Source of the DNA: Nocardia sp. NBC_00403
GTDB lineage: Bacteria > Actinomycetota > Actinomycetes > Mycobacteriales > Mycobacteriaceae
DNA length: 64,000 nucleotides
Direction: 5' to 3'
Assembly (NCBI RefSeq): GCF_036046055.1
Contig: NZ_CP107939.1
Span: 6,820,001-6,884,000 of the forward strand
Numbering within the stretch: position 1 is the first letter of the stretch; each line of letters begins with the position of its first letter. Shown here piece by piece: positions 52,603 to 61,703 of this stretch. A program made the translations under genes and the position numbers. The notes below the pieces were generated by a model. That model saw nothing but the letters and a program-made list of their open reading frames with translations. It ran no database searches and had not been told where the DNA came from.

Positions 52603-53364
52603 ATGCAGCGTATCCACAATGCGATCCAACTCACACGGCTGAGCGACGATGACCTGGCCGAGCTGTACGCCTACCCCGCCCGGCTCCACCGGCCCTGGGT
52701 CCGAGCCAATTTCGTGTCCAGCATCGATGGCGCCGCCACCAGCGGCGGACTGTCCGAGGGTCTCGGCACGCCCGCCGACAAGTCGGTGTTCACGATGCTG
52801 CGCGAGCTGGCCGATGTGATCCTCGTCGGCGCAGGCACCGTGCGAGCCGAGAACTACGGCGGCGTCCGCGCCGACCCACAGCGGCGCCGCGCGCTCTACG
52901 ACCGCGGACTCGGCGGCCACCGCGACGGCGCACCGCCGCCGATCGCCGTGCTCACTGCGAGCGCCGCGATCGACCCCGGCTCGCGGCTGTGCACCGATAC
53001 CTCCGTCGCACCCATCATCATTACGACCGCGGCAGCGCCGCAGGACCGCAAGCAGCAGTTGTGCGACGCGGGCGCGCGGGTCGTCGAGGCGGGCGATATC
53101 GCGGTCACACCGAAAGGGCTGCTGCGCGCGTTGGAGAAGCTCGAATTGCGCCGCGTGCTGTGCGAGGGCGGGCCCCACCTGTTCGGCGAGCTGCTCGACG
53201 CCGACGCGATCGACGAACTGTGCCTGACCACCGCACCCGTGCTGGTCGGCGGGACGGCGCGACGAATTTCGCTGTCCGCGCACGAGTTCCGCACCCCCAT
53301 GGCACGCACGCACATCCTGCTCGACGACGACGGCACGATACTCACCCGTTGGGCCCGTCGCTGA
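52603..53364 (+). CDS. Pyrimidine reductase-like protein (RibD C-terminal family)
   Basis: The 253-residue protein belongs to the RibD C-terminal/DHFR-like reductase family: VRANFVSSIDGAATSGGLSE, ADVILVGAGTVRAENYGGVR, LRRVLCEGGPHLFGELLDAD and LTTAPVLVGGTARR. It lacks a deaminase domain, as in M. tuberculosis Rv2671, which is reported to have dihydrofolate-reductase-like activity under some conditions. The start is 35 bases from the divergent zapE start. It probably catalyses an NADPH-dependent reduction of a pterin- or riboflavin-precursor-like substrate. Confidence 0.9.
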   Translation: MQRIHNAIQLTRLSDDDLAELYAYPARLHRPWVRANFVSSIDGAATSGGLSEGLGTPADKSVFTMLRELADVILVGAGTVRAENYGGVRADPQRRRALYDRGLGGHRDGAPPPIAVLTASAAIDPGSRLCTDTSVAPIIITTAAAPQDRKQQLCDAGARVVEAGDIAVTPKGLLRALEKLELRRVLCEGGPHLFGELLDADAIDELCLTTAPVLVGGTARRISLSAHEFRTPMARTHILLDDDGTILTRWARR

Positions 53365-53443
53365 CGTGCGCGACACCCACGCCCCGGCGCTCATCTACGG
53401 CTCCTTTGTGAAACAACCGGGCGAACCTGGCAGGCTGTAGCGC

Positions 53444-55000
53444 ATGCGCTGGACTCGGGCCGCCGTGCTGGCCTCGACACTCTCGATCATGATCGCCGGA
53501 TGCGGTGCGGGCCCCTCCGATCGCCCCGGTGTCGCCGTCGAGCGCGCGCCCGCCGTCGGGGGGCCCGCCGCCACGTCGACGCCGCCACCGCCGCCCAAGG
53601 CCGAGCTGCCCAAGACCGACCTGAGCTGGCGGGAGTGCACGGCACCGACGCTCGACCTGCTCGGGCTCGGCCCAGCGCCCGCAGGCCTGGTCCTGGATTG
53701 CGCGGAGTTCTCGACACCGATCGACGGGACGGGCTCGGTGCTCGGCAGCTTCCGTGCGGGCGCCATGCGGGCCCGCCTGCCGCAGACCCCGGCCGACGCC
53801 GCCCCGCTGGTGCTCACCTCCGGAGCGGATCGGTCCTCCTCGGCCACCCTGGCCGGGCTGGCCGTCGGACCGGCGAGCAGTCTGCTGACCACGCGTCCGA
53901 TTGTCGCGGTGGACCGCCGGGGCCTCGGCACCTCGCAACCGATCGACTGCCTGCCGATCGACGTGCGCCGCGGCCTCGCCGACAACGCTCAATTCGCGCC
54001 GGGCGCAACCGATCCCGCCGAGGCGGTGACCGGGTTCAGCCAGGACGCCACCATCGCGTGCCGCGACTTCCTGCACCCCTACGAGGGCACGTTCGACGCC
54101 CCCCACGCCGCCGACGACATCGAACAGCTGCGCAAGCAGTGGCAGGTCGAGCACATCGACCTGCTCGGCAGCGGCAACGGCGCCAAGGTGGCGCTCAGCT
54201 TCGCCCGCAGGTACGGCGACCACCTGTCGCGCCTGGTCCTCGACTCCCCCGAAGCCGTCGGCGCCGACGCGACCACCAGGACCGAACAGCAGGTCCAAGG
54301 CGCGGAGGCGGCGCTGACCGCCTTCTCGCAGCGCTGCACCGGAATCAACTGTTCGCTCGGCGCGGACCCGCGCGCGGCGGTCACCGATCTGCTGAAACGC
54401 GCGAGCACCGGCGGTCTCGGCGATATCTCCGCGAATGCGCTGCTGACCGCGGTGACCGGTTTCCTCGGCGGACCGCGCGCCGACCAGGCCAACCGCATTG
54501 CCGAACTCGCCGACGCACTCTCGGCGGCCGGACGCGGCGACCGCGGTGCGCTCGGCAACCTCATCCTGCGGGAATCCGCCGCCACCGCGAGCGACGGGCA
54601 ATTCGTGAACCGCTGCACCGACAATCAGACGCCGCCGACCCCCAGCCGGGCCACGGAACTCAGTGCCGAGTGGGGACAGAAGTATCCGGTCTTCGGCAAG
54701 GCCGCCGCGATCGCCATGATGGCGTGCGCCGCCTGGCCGGTCTCGGGTGCGCCACCGCTGCCCGCAAAGCTCGACCTGCCGGTTCTCGTTCTGGGCGGGA
54801 TCGCGGATCCGGTCGTCGGCACCAGTGGCCAGGCGTCGGTGACCGGCGCGCTCGGCGCAGCGGGCGCCCGCCACGCCTCGGTGGCATGGCAGGGCTGGGG
54901 CCATCCGGTCTTCACCCACTCCGGCTGTGCGCAACAGGCGCTGCTCGACTATCTGAAGGACGCGAAGTTGCCCAAGGATGGCACCGCGTGCCCCGCATGA
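53444..55000 (+). CDS. Secreted alpha/beta-hydrolase lipoprotein (TAP/Rv2672-like)
   Basis: The 518-residue protein has a lipobox (STLSIMIAGC) and a Pro-rich linker. A tripeptidyl-peptidase-type alpha/beta-hydrolase fold follows: VAVDRRGLGTSQPIDC, VEHIDLLGSGNGAKVALSFA, LDLPVLVLGGIADPVVG and WQGWGHPVFTHSGCAQQALL. Asp and His of the triad are visible, but the nucleophile elbow reads GSGNG rather than GxSxG, so the usual serine is missing. It is the syntenic equivalent of the predicted secreted protease Rv2672. Several cysteines suggest disulfides. Confidence 0.87.
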   Translation: MRWTRAAVLASTLSIMIAGCGAGPSDRPGVAVERAPAVGGPAATSTPPPPPKAELPKTDLSWRECTAPTLDLLGLGPAPAGLVLDCAEFSTPIDGTGSVLGSFRAGAMRARLPQTPADAAPLVLTSGADRSSSATLAGLAVGPASSLLTTRPIVAVDRRGLGTSQPIDCLPIDVRRGLADNAQFAPGATDPAEAVTGFSQDATIACRDFLHPYEGTFDAPHAADDIEQLRKQWQVEHIDLLGSGNGAKVALSFARRYGDHLSRLVLDSPEAVGADATTRTEQQVQGAEAALTAFSQRCTGINCSLGADPRAAVTDLLKRASTGGLGDISANALLTAVTGFLGGPRADQANRIAELADALSAAGRGDRGALGNLILRESAATASDGQFVNRCTDNQTPPTPSRATELSAEWGQKYPVFGKAAAIAMMACAAWPVSGAPPLPAKLDLPVLVLGGIADPVVGTSGQASVTGALGAAGARHASVAWQGWGHPVFTHSGCAQQALLDYLKDAKLPKDGTACPA

Positions 55001-55053
55001 CCCCCTGATATGGCGCGCCGGGCAGGTCCCCGCAACCGTCATGAGCTGATCCG

Positions 55054-56412
55054 GTGTACCGTGCCCCAGTGTTACTTCGACAGCTCGAGCCGCGCACCGC
55101 TCGTACCACCGCCGAAGCGATCAAGTTCGCACTCTGGCCCTTAGCGGTCATGACTGTGCTCAATCGGGTCTTCATCAAGGCTGTCAACGGGTTCATCACC
55201 GACGACTTCAAACCGGTCTACAACGCGTCGTTGGCCTTCCTCAACGGCAACCCGGTGTACACCGCCAATTTCGACTCGGTGGACCCGCACTACCTATACC
55301 CGCCGAGCGGCACCCTGTTGATCGCGCCGCTGGCCCTGGTCGATCCGGAAAAGTCGCGCTGGTGCTTCATCCTGCTGAACGCCGCCGCCATCATCCTGGC
55401 CTGTTACCTGCTGCTGAAGCTGTTCAAGTTCACGCTGTCCTCGGCGGCGGCTCCGGTGCTGCTGTTCGCCATGTTCATCTCCGAAACAGTCACCAACACA
55501 CTAGTTTTCACCAACGTCAACGGTTGCATTCTGCTGGCCGAGGTGATCTTCCTGCATCTGCTGCTGCAGCGCCGAGACCTATGGGCAGGCGCGATACTCG
55601 GCTTGAGCATCGCCGTGAAACCGACACTGGCACCGCTGATCCTGATCGCGGCCGCCCGCGGGCAGTGGAAGGTCTTCTACACCGCGATCGGCGTACCTGT
55701 CGCGCTGACCGCGATCGCCTGGCCATTGTCGAAGGACGCGGACAAGTTCTTCACCCGCACCGCGCGCTACATCGTCGAGTCGCGGGATTACTTCAACAGC
55801 GCCATCGTCGGCAATGCGGCCTACTACGGTCTGCCGCTGTGGCTGACCTGGGGTATGCGCATCTTCATGGGCATTCTGGTCGCCATCACGCTGTGGCTGC
55901 TGTACCGCTACTACCGCCAGGACGAACTGTTCTTCGTAACGACCGCGTCCGGTGTGCTGATGACCGCGTCGTTCCTGCTGCCCTCACTCGGGCAGATGTA
56001 CTACTCGATGATGCTGTTCCCGTTGCTGATGTCGGTGGTGCTGCACAATTCGGTGCTGCGCAACTGGCCTGCCTGGCTGGCGGTGTTCGGGTTCATGTCC
56101 TACGACAAGTGGCTCTCGGACCGCTGGCAGGGCTTCGGGCGCAACCTGGAGTACCTGCGCATCACCTTCGGCTGGGGTCTGCTGCTCATCGTGATCTTCT
56201 GCGTGCTCGGTGACCGTTATCTGGCGGCCAAGCGTGACGGTCGACTGCAATTCGGCATCGACCCGACCTGGGCGTCGGCGCCTGATTCCCGCGGCGACAC
56301 GGTTTCCGCCGCCGTGGCGCAGAGTGCGAGCAAGACGGACTCCGAGGACAGCGACACCGAGGACAGCGAACGGTCCGGACTTCGGGAACCGGAGCCGAGC
56401 GCAGTCAAGTAG
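55054..56412 (+). CDS. aftC: Alpha-(1->3)-arabinofuranosyltransferase, AftC-like (GT87)
   Basis: The 452-residue membrane protein has about 10 helices and the GT-C aspartate region FITDDFKPVYNASLAFLNGN after helix 1. It also has DPHYLYPPSGTLLIAPLALV and ILGLSIAVKPTLAPLILIAA, features of DUF2029/GT87 arabinosyl- and mannosyltransferases. Synteny with Rv2673 (after Rv2672, before msrB) makes AftC the best call. AftC branches arabinan in arabinogalactan and lipoarabinomannan using decaprenyl-phosphoarabinose outside the membrane. The charged C-terminal tail (SKTDSEDSDTEDSERSG) is cytoplasmic or disordered. The start is GTG. Confidence 0.88.
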   Translation: MYRAPVLLRQLEPRTARTTAEAIKFALWPLAVMTVLNRVFIKAVNGFITDDFKPVYNASLAFLNGNPVYTANFDSVDPHYLYPPSGTLLIAPLALVDPEKSRWCFILLNAAAIILACYLLLKLFKFTLSSAAAPVLLFAMFISETVTNTLVFTNVNGCILLAEVIFLHLLLQRRDLWAGAILGLSIAVKPTLAPLILIAAARGQWKVFYTAIGVPVALTAIAWPLSKDADKFFTRTARYIVESRDYFNSAIVGNAAYYGLPLWLTWGMRIFMGILVAITLWLLYRYYRQDELFFVTTASGVLMTASFLLPSLGQMYYSMMLFPLLMSVVLHNSVLRNWPAWLAVFGFMSYDKWLSDRWQGFGRNLEYLRITFGWGLLLIVIFCVLGDRYLAAKRDGRLQFGIDPTWASAPDSRGDTVSAAVAQSASKTDSEDSDTEDSERSGLREPEPSAVK

Positions 56413-56459
56413 CGACCTGGCTTGCGGCGCGGCAGCCGAAAACCTATTAGCGTGGAGCA

Positions 56460-56903
56460 ATGAGTTCCGACGCTGACACGACCCTGCCCGCGCCTCGCAT
56501 CCAGCTGACGCCGCAGGAGTGGAAGGCCAAGCTGAATCCCGAGGAGTACGCGGTGCTGCGGCAGGCCGCGACCGAACGCCCCTTCACCGGCGAGTACACC
56601 GACACCAAGACCGAAGGCGTCTACGTGTGCCGTGCGTGCGGGGCCGAGTTGTTCCGCAGCACCGAGAAGTTCGACTCGCACTGCGGGTGGCCTTCGTTCT
56701 TCGATCCGGCCGAGTCGGAGGCGGTCATCCTGCGCTCCGACGACACCCTCGGCATGCGAAGGGTCGAAGTGGTGTGCGCGAATTGCCACAGCCACCTCGG
56801 CCACGTGTTCGAGGGCGAGGGGTATAACACGCCCACCGACAAGCGCTACTGCATCAACTCCATCGCACTGCAGCTGCACCCCTCGGGCACCGCAGCGCAG
56901 TAG
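56460..56903 (+). CDS. msrB: Peptide methionine-(R)-sulfoxide reductase MsrB
   Basis: The 147-residue enzyme reduces methionine-R-sulfoxide in proteins. It has the family parts YAVLRQAATERPFTGEY, the zinc CxxC pairs CRACG and CANCH, FDSHCGWPSFFDPA, GHVFEGEGY, and the catalytic cysteine in DKRYCINSIAL. The length is typical for a stand-alone cytoplasmic MsrB. It lies 47 bases after aftC, as in mycobacteria. A strong palindromic terminator follows 43 bases after its stop. Confidence 0.95.
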   Translation: MSSDADTTLPAPRIQLTPQEWKAKLNPEEYAVLRQAATERPFTGEYTDTKTEGVYVCRACGAELFRSTEKFDSHCGWPSFFDPAESEAVILRSDDTLGMRRVEVVCANCHSHLGHVFEGEGYNTPTDKRYCINSIALQLHPSGTAAQ

Positions 56904-56946
56904 TCTTCGGCGCTCAGCGGAAAGATACGGATCGCGGTCACGGTGC

Positions 56947-56972
56947 GCATGCCCCGAAATTTCGGGGCATGC
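56947..56972. terminator. Perfect 26-bp palindrome, bidirectional terminator
   Basis: The 13-base half GCATGCCCCGAAA is followed at once by its reverse complement. It lies between the convergent msrB gene and the small secreted protein gene, so it can end both transcripts. Confidence 0.8.
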
Positions 56973-56993
56973 GGTCTGCTGCGTCGCGATTGC

Positions 56994-57275
56994 TCAGAAA
57001 TTGCAGTGCCTGCCGCCGAAGGCAGGTCGACGAAAACACGGCACAGCAGGTAGACGACACCACTTGCGCGCTGTCCGGCCGCTGCCGAAGAATGCCTCTC
57101 CGCTCGCGTCTGCCGAGCCGGACGGGACGTCCGCCGAACCTGACGTGGCCGATCCTGGATTCAGCTCGGCAGCGTGGAATTCTGCTGCCGGGAATTCCGC
57201 GGTGGCCCCTGGTGCGGCCGCCAGCAGTGTCGTCGCCACCACGAGGCCGGCCGCATGTCGTCTCCCATCGGACAC
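56994..57275 (-). CDS. Small secreted protein
   Basis: The 93-residue protein starts at GTG 57275 with GGAGG seven bases upstream. A signal peptide (HAAGLVVATTLLAAAPGATA) is followed by an Ala/Ser/Gly-rich mature part with a SGSADVPSGSADASGEAFFG repeat and a Cys-containing, basic tail (ARKWCRLPAVPCFRRPAFGG). There is no recognised family. It lies between msrB and hemQ, where M. tuberculosis has a methyltransferase gene instead. Confidence 0.7.
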   Translation of the reverse strand: MSDGRRHAAGLVVATTLLAAAPGATAEFPAAEFHAAELNPGSATSGSADVPSGSADASGEAFFGSGRTARKWCRLPAVPCFRRPAFGGRHCNF

Positions 57276-57461
57276 TCGCCGACCTCCGGATTGTCCGCCC
57301 CAGCACGCACCGAAGTGGTGCCCGCGGCGGGGCCTGGTCCGAATCGCCCGAGGTCAAGACGCACGTCGACCCGCTCGGCAGCCGCAATACCGCGCTATGG
57401 CCCGCATCCGTGGTGACCGCAGGCGGGGAGGCTCCGATGTCGCCGCCGAAGACTGTCCGGC

Positions 57462-58157
57462 TCAGGGCAGCGCGGCGATGAGCTTGTCTACCTCGACGCG
57501 CGGACCGGTGTAGAACGGAACCTCTTCACGCACATGCAGGCGAGCCTCGGTGGCGCGCAGATCACGCATCAGGTCCACGATGCGGTGCAGCTCCGGCGCC
57601 TCGAAGGCGAGAATCCACTCGTAGTCGCCGAGGGCGAACGAGCTGACGGTGTTGGCGCGCACATCCGGGTAGCCACGGGCGGCTTTGCCGTGATCGGCGA
57701 GCATCTTGCGGCGCTCGTCGTCGGGCAGTAGGTACCACTCGTAGGACCGCACGAACGGATAGACGCAGATGTAATTGCCGGGGTCTTCACCGGCAAGAAA
57801 CGCCGGGACGTGACTCTTGTTGAACTCGGCAGGCCGATGCAGCGCCACATTGCTCCACACCGGAGTACTCGCCCTACCCAGCTCTGTGGTGCGACGGAAG
57901 TCGGCGTACGCGGCCTGCAGATCCTCGACACGTTCGGCGTGCGTCCAGATCATGAAGTCGGCGTCGGCTCGCATGCCCGCGACGTCGTAGATGCCGCGCA
58001 CCACCACGTCACGATCGGCAAGCCCCTCGAAAAACGCCTGCGCATCGGCAATGGCCTTCGCCCGATCTTCCCCGAGCACACCCGGTTTCACCTGGAATAC
58101 CGAGAACATCAGGTACCGGATGGTGGAGTTGAGGGCCTGGTAGTCGAGTCGCGCCAT
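57462..58157 (-). CDS. hemQ: Coproheme decarboxylase HemQ
   Basis: The 231-residue chlorite-dismutase-fold enzyme makes protohaem from iron-coproporphyrin (coproheme) by two oxidative decarboxylations, the last step of Gram-positive haem synthesis. The catalytic tyrosine is Tyr133 in [15 protein letters not shown] and the proximal histidine is His156 in [13 protein letters not shown]. It is last in the haem block, after hemG/hemY. The syntenic gene is Rv2676c. Confidence 0.95.
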   Translation of the reverse strand: MARLDYQALNSTIRYLMFSVFQVKPGVLGEDRAKAIADAQAFFEGLADRDVVVRGIYDVAGMRADADFMIWTHAERVEDLQAAYADFRRTTELGRASTPVWSNVALHRPAEFNKSHVPAFLAGEDPGNYICVYPFVRSYEWYLLPDDERRKMLADHGKAARGYPDVRANTVSSFALGDYEWILAFEAPELHRIVDLMRDLRATEARLHVREEVPFYTGPRVEVDKLIAALP

Positions 58158-58375
58158 GCCTCCATCGTGCCACTCGACCGAACGCGGTCGCCCACGGGCC
58201 GAGCGAAGTCACCATGCCGAACGATCGCGCGGCCTCGCCACCTATCGCCGACGAAACTCGTCATCGAAGCCCGCGCCGACTGCTGGCATCACACGCCGAG
58301 AACCTTCGAACGATACGAATCGCAGACCGCGTCAGCTCCTCGCACGGCCCGGAGGCCGAGCAGCAGGGGCTGTGT

Positions 58376-59722
58376 TCACGCTTGTCCACCTGCGATCCGG
58401 TGGGCAGCCGCCGTGCCCGAGGCTACGCAGGCCGGGACACCGACGCCGTGGAGATAGGCGCCCGCGACGGCGAGGCCATCGAGATTTGCTGTCGCCGACT
58501 CGATTTCGGCGACACGGTTGGTGTGGCCGGGGGCGTATTGGGCGAGGCCGCCCGGCCACCGTTGAACGAGTGCGCCGATCGGTTCTATGGTGGCGCCGGT
58601 GACGGTGGCGAGGTCTTCGGTGGCGGCGGCGATCAGGTCGGCGTCGGACCAGGACAGGGTGGAATCGTCGCCGAATTTACCGAAGGAGACACGCACAGCT
58701 GCGGTTTCGCGCTGCGCCAGATGTGCCCATTTGCGGCTGGACAGGGTGAATGCCTTGGCCCGCAAAGATTCTCCAGTGGCGACAAGGATGCCGGAGTTCT
58801 GCGGAAGCGCCGTGTCCCGCGGAAGTGCCAGTGCGACAAGCGCAGACGAGGACAGCTCGATTCCTGCCGCTGCGGCGGACGCGGCGGGCGCGAGGGTGCG
58901 CAGCAGGCGGGCGGTCACCGGCGCCGGGGTGGCGAGCACGACCGCGTCCACGGCACCGACCGGGTCGACGACCCAGCCGCGCCCGCCGCGGGCCAGTCGA
59001 GTAGCCGGTGTCGCGGTGACGAACTTCGCATCGGATCTGGCCGAGAGTGCTTCCAGCAGTACCCGATAGCCGTCGCGGATGCCGCCGAAGACGGGCGCGT
59101 CGGACGGCGGCGGCATGGCAGCGGCGACCGCGTGGGTCAGGCTCGGTGCGCCGTCGTCGAGTGCCGCGGCCAGCGTCGGCAGCGCCGCACGTACACCGAT
59201 CGAACGGGAGCTGCCGGCGTACACCCCGCCGAGCAGTGGGTCGACGCTGCGCTCGGCGACCTGTGCACCGAACCGGTCGGCGATCAGGCTGTAGACGTCG
59301 ATATCGGCGTCGGGGTACCATGCCATCGGCCTATCGGCCTCCGCGTCGATCCGCGCGAGTGTGTCGGCGTCGACCAGCCCGCGCATCGACTCGGCATCCA
59401 CGGGGATGCCCATCAGAGTGCGCTCCGGCATCGGATGCGCACAGCCCTCCGACCACAGCAGTGGACGCAGCCCCGCCGGAACGACCAGTTGCGGCTCCAA
59501 TCCGAGTTCACGCACCAGCCCCGGCACCTCCGGCCGCCGGCCGACGAAGGCCTCAGCTCCGAGATCCAAAGGCTCCCCGGCCAATTCACCGGTGTACAGA
59601 ATGCCGCCCACTCGATCGGCCCGATCGATGACCACGATGTCGGCTCGCGGCCCGAGCAGTGTCCGCAATCGATACGCGGCAACCAATCCCGTGATTCCGC
59701 CGCCGACAACCGCGATTCTCAT
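58376..59722 (-). CDS. hemG: Coproporphyrinogen III/protoporphyrinogen oxidase (HemY type)
   Basis: The 448-residue FAD enzyme oxidises coproporphyrinogen III to coproporphyrin III in the HemQ-dependent pathway (also named HemY or CgoX; often annotated hemG). It has MRIAVVGGGITGLVAAYRLR, IDRADRVGGILYTGELAGEP, DPLLGGVYAGSSRSIGVRAA and the C-terminal VAGAYLHGVGVPACVASGTA. ATG 59722 begins the FAD motif; the frame is open to 59773. It follows the P-loop kinase gene by 22 bases, so the haem genes share a transcript. Confidence 0.94.
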   Translation of the reverse strand: MRIAVVGGGITGLVAAYRLRTLLGPRADIVVIDRADRVGGILYTGELAGEPLDLGAEAFVGRRPEVPGLVRELGLEPQLVVPAGLRPLLWSEGCAHPMPERTLMGIPVDAESMRGLVDADTLARIDAEADRPMAWYPDADIDVYSLIADRFGAQVAERSVDPLLGGVYAGSSRSIGVRAALPTLAAALDDGAPSLTHAVAAAMPPPSDAPVFGGIRDGYRVLLEALSARSDAKFVTATPATRLARGGRGWVVDPVGAVDAVVLATPAPVTARLLRTLAPAASAAAAGIELSSSALVALALPRDTALPQNSGILVATGESLRAKAFTLSSRKWAHLAQRETAAVRVSFGKFGDDSTLSWSDADLIAAATEDLATVTGATIEPIGALVQRWPGGLAQYAPGHTNRVAEIESATANLDGLAVAGAYLHGVGVPACVASGTAAAHRIAGGQA

Positions 59723-59744
59723 ACCTTCGACCGTAACCTGCCCG

Positions 59745-60296
59745 CTATCGGCCGCTGGTGTCGCCACCGACAATCAGGTCTGCCTGCTCCCGGGTGCGAT
59801 CGGCCGCGAAGTGCGCGTCCTCGGTCGCCATCCACTGCTGCCACAGCGGCAGCGTATGGGCACCGTCCCGCTCGAGCCCACGGGCCAACCGCACGTCGGG
59901 TGGTGTCTCGACCCACACCGCCAACGACAGCCGATCACGCACAGCGGCACGCGCGGAGGACACGCCTTCCAACACGATCACGCCACCTGGCGTGACCTCG
60001 CGCCACTCGGCCAAGACCCGATCAACCCAGTCGTAGCGCTGATACCGCCCCGGCCTGCCGCACGCGATCGGTTCGAGCACCTGCTCTTCCAACCGCGGCC
60101 ACCAGGCGAGCTGGTTGTTCTCGGCCGCGAAATCATCGGTGTGCACCACCTGCGCGCCACACTCCGCGGCCAAAGACGCTGCGAGCGTGGATTTCCCGGC
60201 GCCACCGCCCCCGTCCACCGCCACCAGACGCGTCGACCCGAGCCGCGGCTGATGCGCGAATATCCGCGCGACAATCTCCTGCACCGACACATCCAC
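59745..60296 (-). CDS. Uridine-kinase-like P-loop protein
   Basis: The 183-residue protein has Walker A VAVDGGGGAGKSTLAASLA, VVHTDDFAAENNQLAWWPRL and VIVLEGVSSARAAVRDRLSL, like uridine/cytidine kinases and related small-molecule kinases. GTG 60296 follows GGAGGG; GTG 60290 is another option. It sits between hemE and hemG/hemY, where M. tuberculosis has no such gene. Whether it serves haem synthesis or nucleoside salvage is not clear. Confidence 0.82.
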   Translation of the reverse strand: MDVSVQEIVARIFAHQPRLGSTRLVAVDGGGGAGKSTLAASLAAECGAQVVHTDDFAAENNQLAWWPRLEEQVLEPIACGRPGRYQRYDWVDRVLAEWREVTPGGVIVLEGVSSARAAVRDRLSLAVWVETPPDVRLARGLERDGAHTLPLWQQWMATEDAHFAADRTREQADLIVGGDTSGR

Positions 60297-60398
60297 GACG
60301 GATTGAACCCTCCGCTGATCAGCCCTGTTCCCGATATCTGCGGACGAGACCACCGGCCGGTGCGAATCGGCCGAGCAGCGATCACGCAAAGGGCAAGC

Positions 60399-61454
60399 TC
60401 AGAGCTCGTGGACCAGCTCGACCAAGGCCGTCAGCACGCCGGGATCGGTGTCGGGCAGTACGCCATGGCCGAGGTTGAAGATGTGTCCTGCCGCGCCCAT
60501 GGTGATCGCCTCGTCGGCTTCGCGGGCGATCCGGCGCGTCTCGGCCTCGACGGCTGCCGGACCGGCGAACAGGACCGCGGGATCCAGGTTGCCCTGCAAC
60601 GCTTTTCCCGGTCCGACGCGACGCACCGCTTCGGTCAGCGGTACCCGCCAGTCGACACCGACGACGTCCGCGCCCGCCTCTCCCATCGCGCCGAGTAGCT
60701 CACCGGTCCCGACACCGAAATGGATGCGCGGCACGCCTGCGGCAGCAACCTCCGCGAACACCCGCTCGGAGTGTGGCAGCACGAAGGTGCGGTAGTCGGC
60801 GAGTGAGAGCGCGCCCGCCCACGAGTCGAACAACTGCACCGCGTCGACGCCCGCGGCCAGCTGCGCCTGCAGGAACGCGATGGTGATGTCGGTCAGTACG
60901 CCGAGCAGCTCGTGCCAGGTCTGCGGGTCGGCGTGCATCATCGCCTTGGTTCGCTCGTGGTTCTTGCTCGGTCCACCCTCCACCAGGTACGAAGCGAGCG
61001 TGAACGGGGCGCCCGCGAACCCGATCAGCGGCGTGTCGCCGAGTGCGTCGGTCAACAGCCGCACGCCGTCGGTGACCGCGCCCACTTCCTCGGGACGCAG
61101 TCGCGGCAGTGCCCGCACATCGGCGGTGGTGCGTACCGGCGACGCGATCACCGGACCGACACCTGGCACGATGTCGAGGTCGATGCCCGCGGCCTTCAAC
61201 GGAACCACGATGTCGGAGAACAAGATCGCCGCATCCACGCCGTGCCTGCGGATCGGCTGCATGGTGATCTCGCACACCAGCTCCGGATCGAAGCAGGATT
61301 CGAGCATCCCGATGCCCTTGCGCAGTTCGCGGTACTCGGGCAGCGACCGCCCGGCCTGACGCATGAACCAGACCGGCCGACGGCTCGGTGCGGCGCCAGT
61401 GGCGGCGGCCAGGAACGGAGCATCGGTCAACCGGCGGCGGGTGTGAGTGTTCAT
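60399..61454 (-). CDS. hemE: Uroporphyrinogen III decarboxylase HemE
   Basis: The 351-residue enzyme removes four carboxyl groups from uroporphyrinogen III to give coproporphyrinogen III. Signatures are [20 protein letters not shown] near the start, [38 protein letters not shown], and [16 protein letters not shown] at the end. ATG 61454 gives a start like that of M. tuberculosis HemE; ATG 61463 is equally readable. It is first in the leftward haem block. Confidence 0.96.
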   Translation of the reverse strand: MNTHTRRRLTDAPFLAAATGAAPSRRPVWFMRQAGRSLPEYRELRKGIGMLESCFDPELVCEITMQPIRRHGVDAAILFSDIVVPLKAAGIDLDIVPGVGPVIASPVRTTADVRALPRLRPEEVGAVTDGVRLLTDALGDTPLIGFAGAPFTLASYLVEGGPSKNHERTKAMMHADPQTWHELLGVLTDITIAFLQAQLAAGVDAVQLFDSWAGALSLADYRTFVLPHSERVFAEVAAAGVPRIHFGVGTGELLGAMGEAGADVVGVDWRVPLTEAVRRVGPGKALQGNLDPAVLFAGPAAVEAETRRIAREADEAITMGAAGHIFNLGHGVLPDTDPGVLTALVELVHEL

Positions 61455-61703
61455 CGCCTTCATCGTAAGCGGGCCACCGCCCGGTCTTCGCTCGGCCGGG
61501 CGAAGAGCCACTCCTGAGACGACGTCCGACACGCGACCGCGGCCGGCCGGGCAGTGCCCGCGGCAAGCCACACCCACAGCCGGCCTGACTCGTCTTCATT
61601 CGCCCCGCACGGCGCCGCAGAAACACCGCATCCGACGGTGCAGAAAGCGGCTCGGCGGCGCGCCTCCGACCGCGTCGGGGGGACTAGGTCTACCGTCGCT
61701 TTC

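Noticed and set aside
53342..55042. 566-residue open frame on the minus strand
   Set aside because: It is the mirror of the secreted hydrolase gene and of its GC-rich codon pattern; the plus strand has a lipobox, domain motifs and synteny.
58214..59995. 593-residue open frame on the plus strand
   Set aside because: It mirrors hemG/hemY, whose FAD motifs are clear on the minus strand; the translation is Gly/Arg-rich without motifs.
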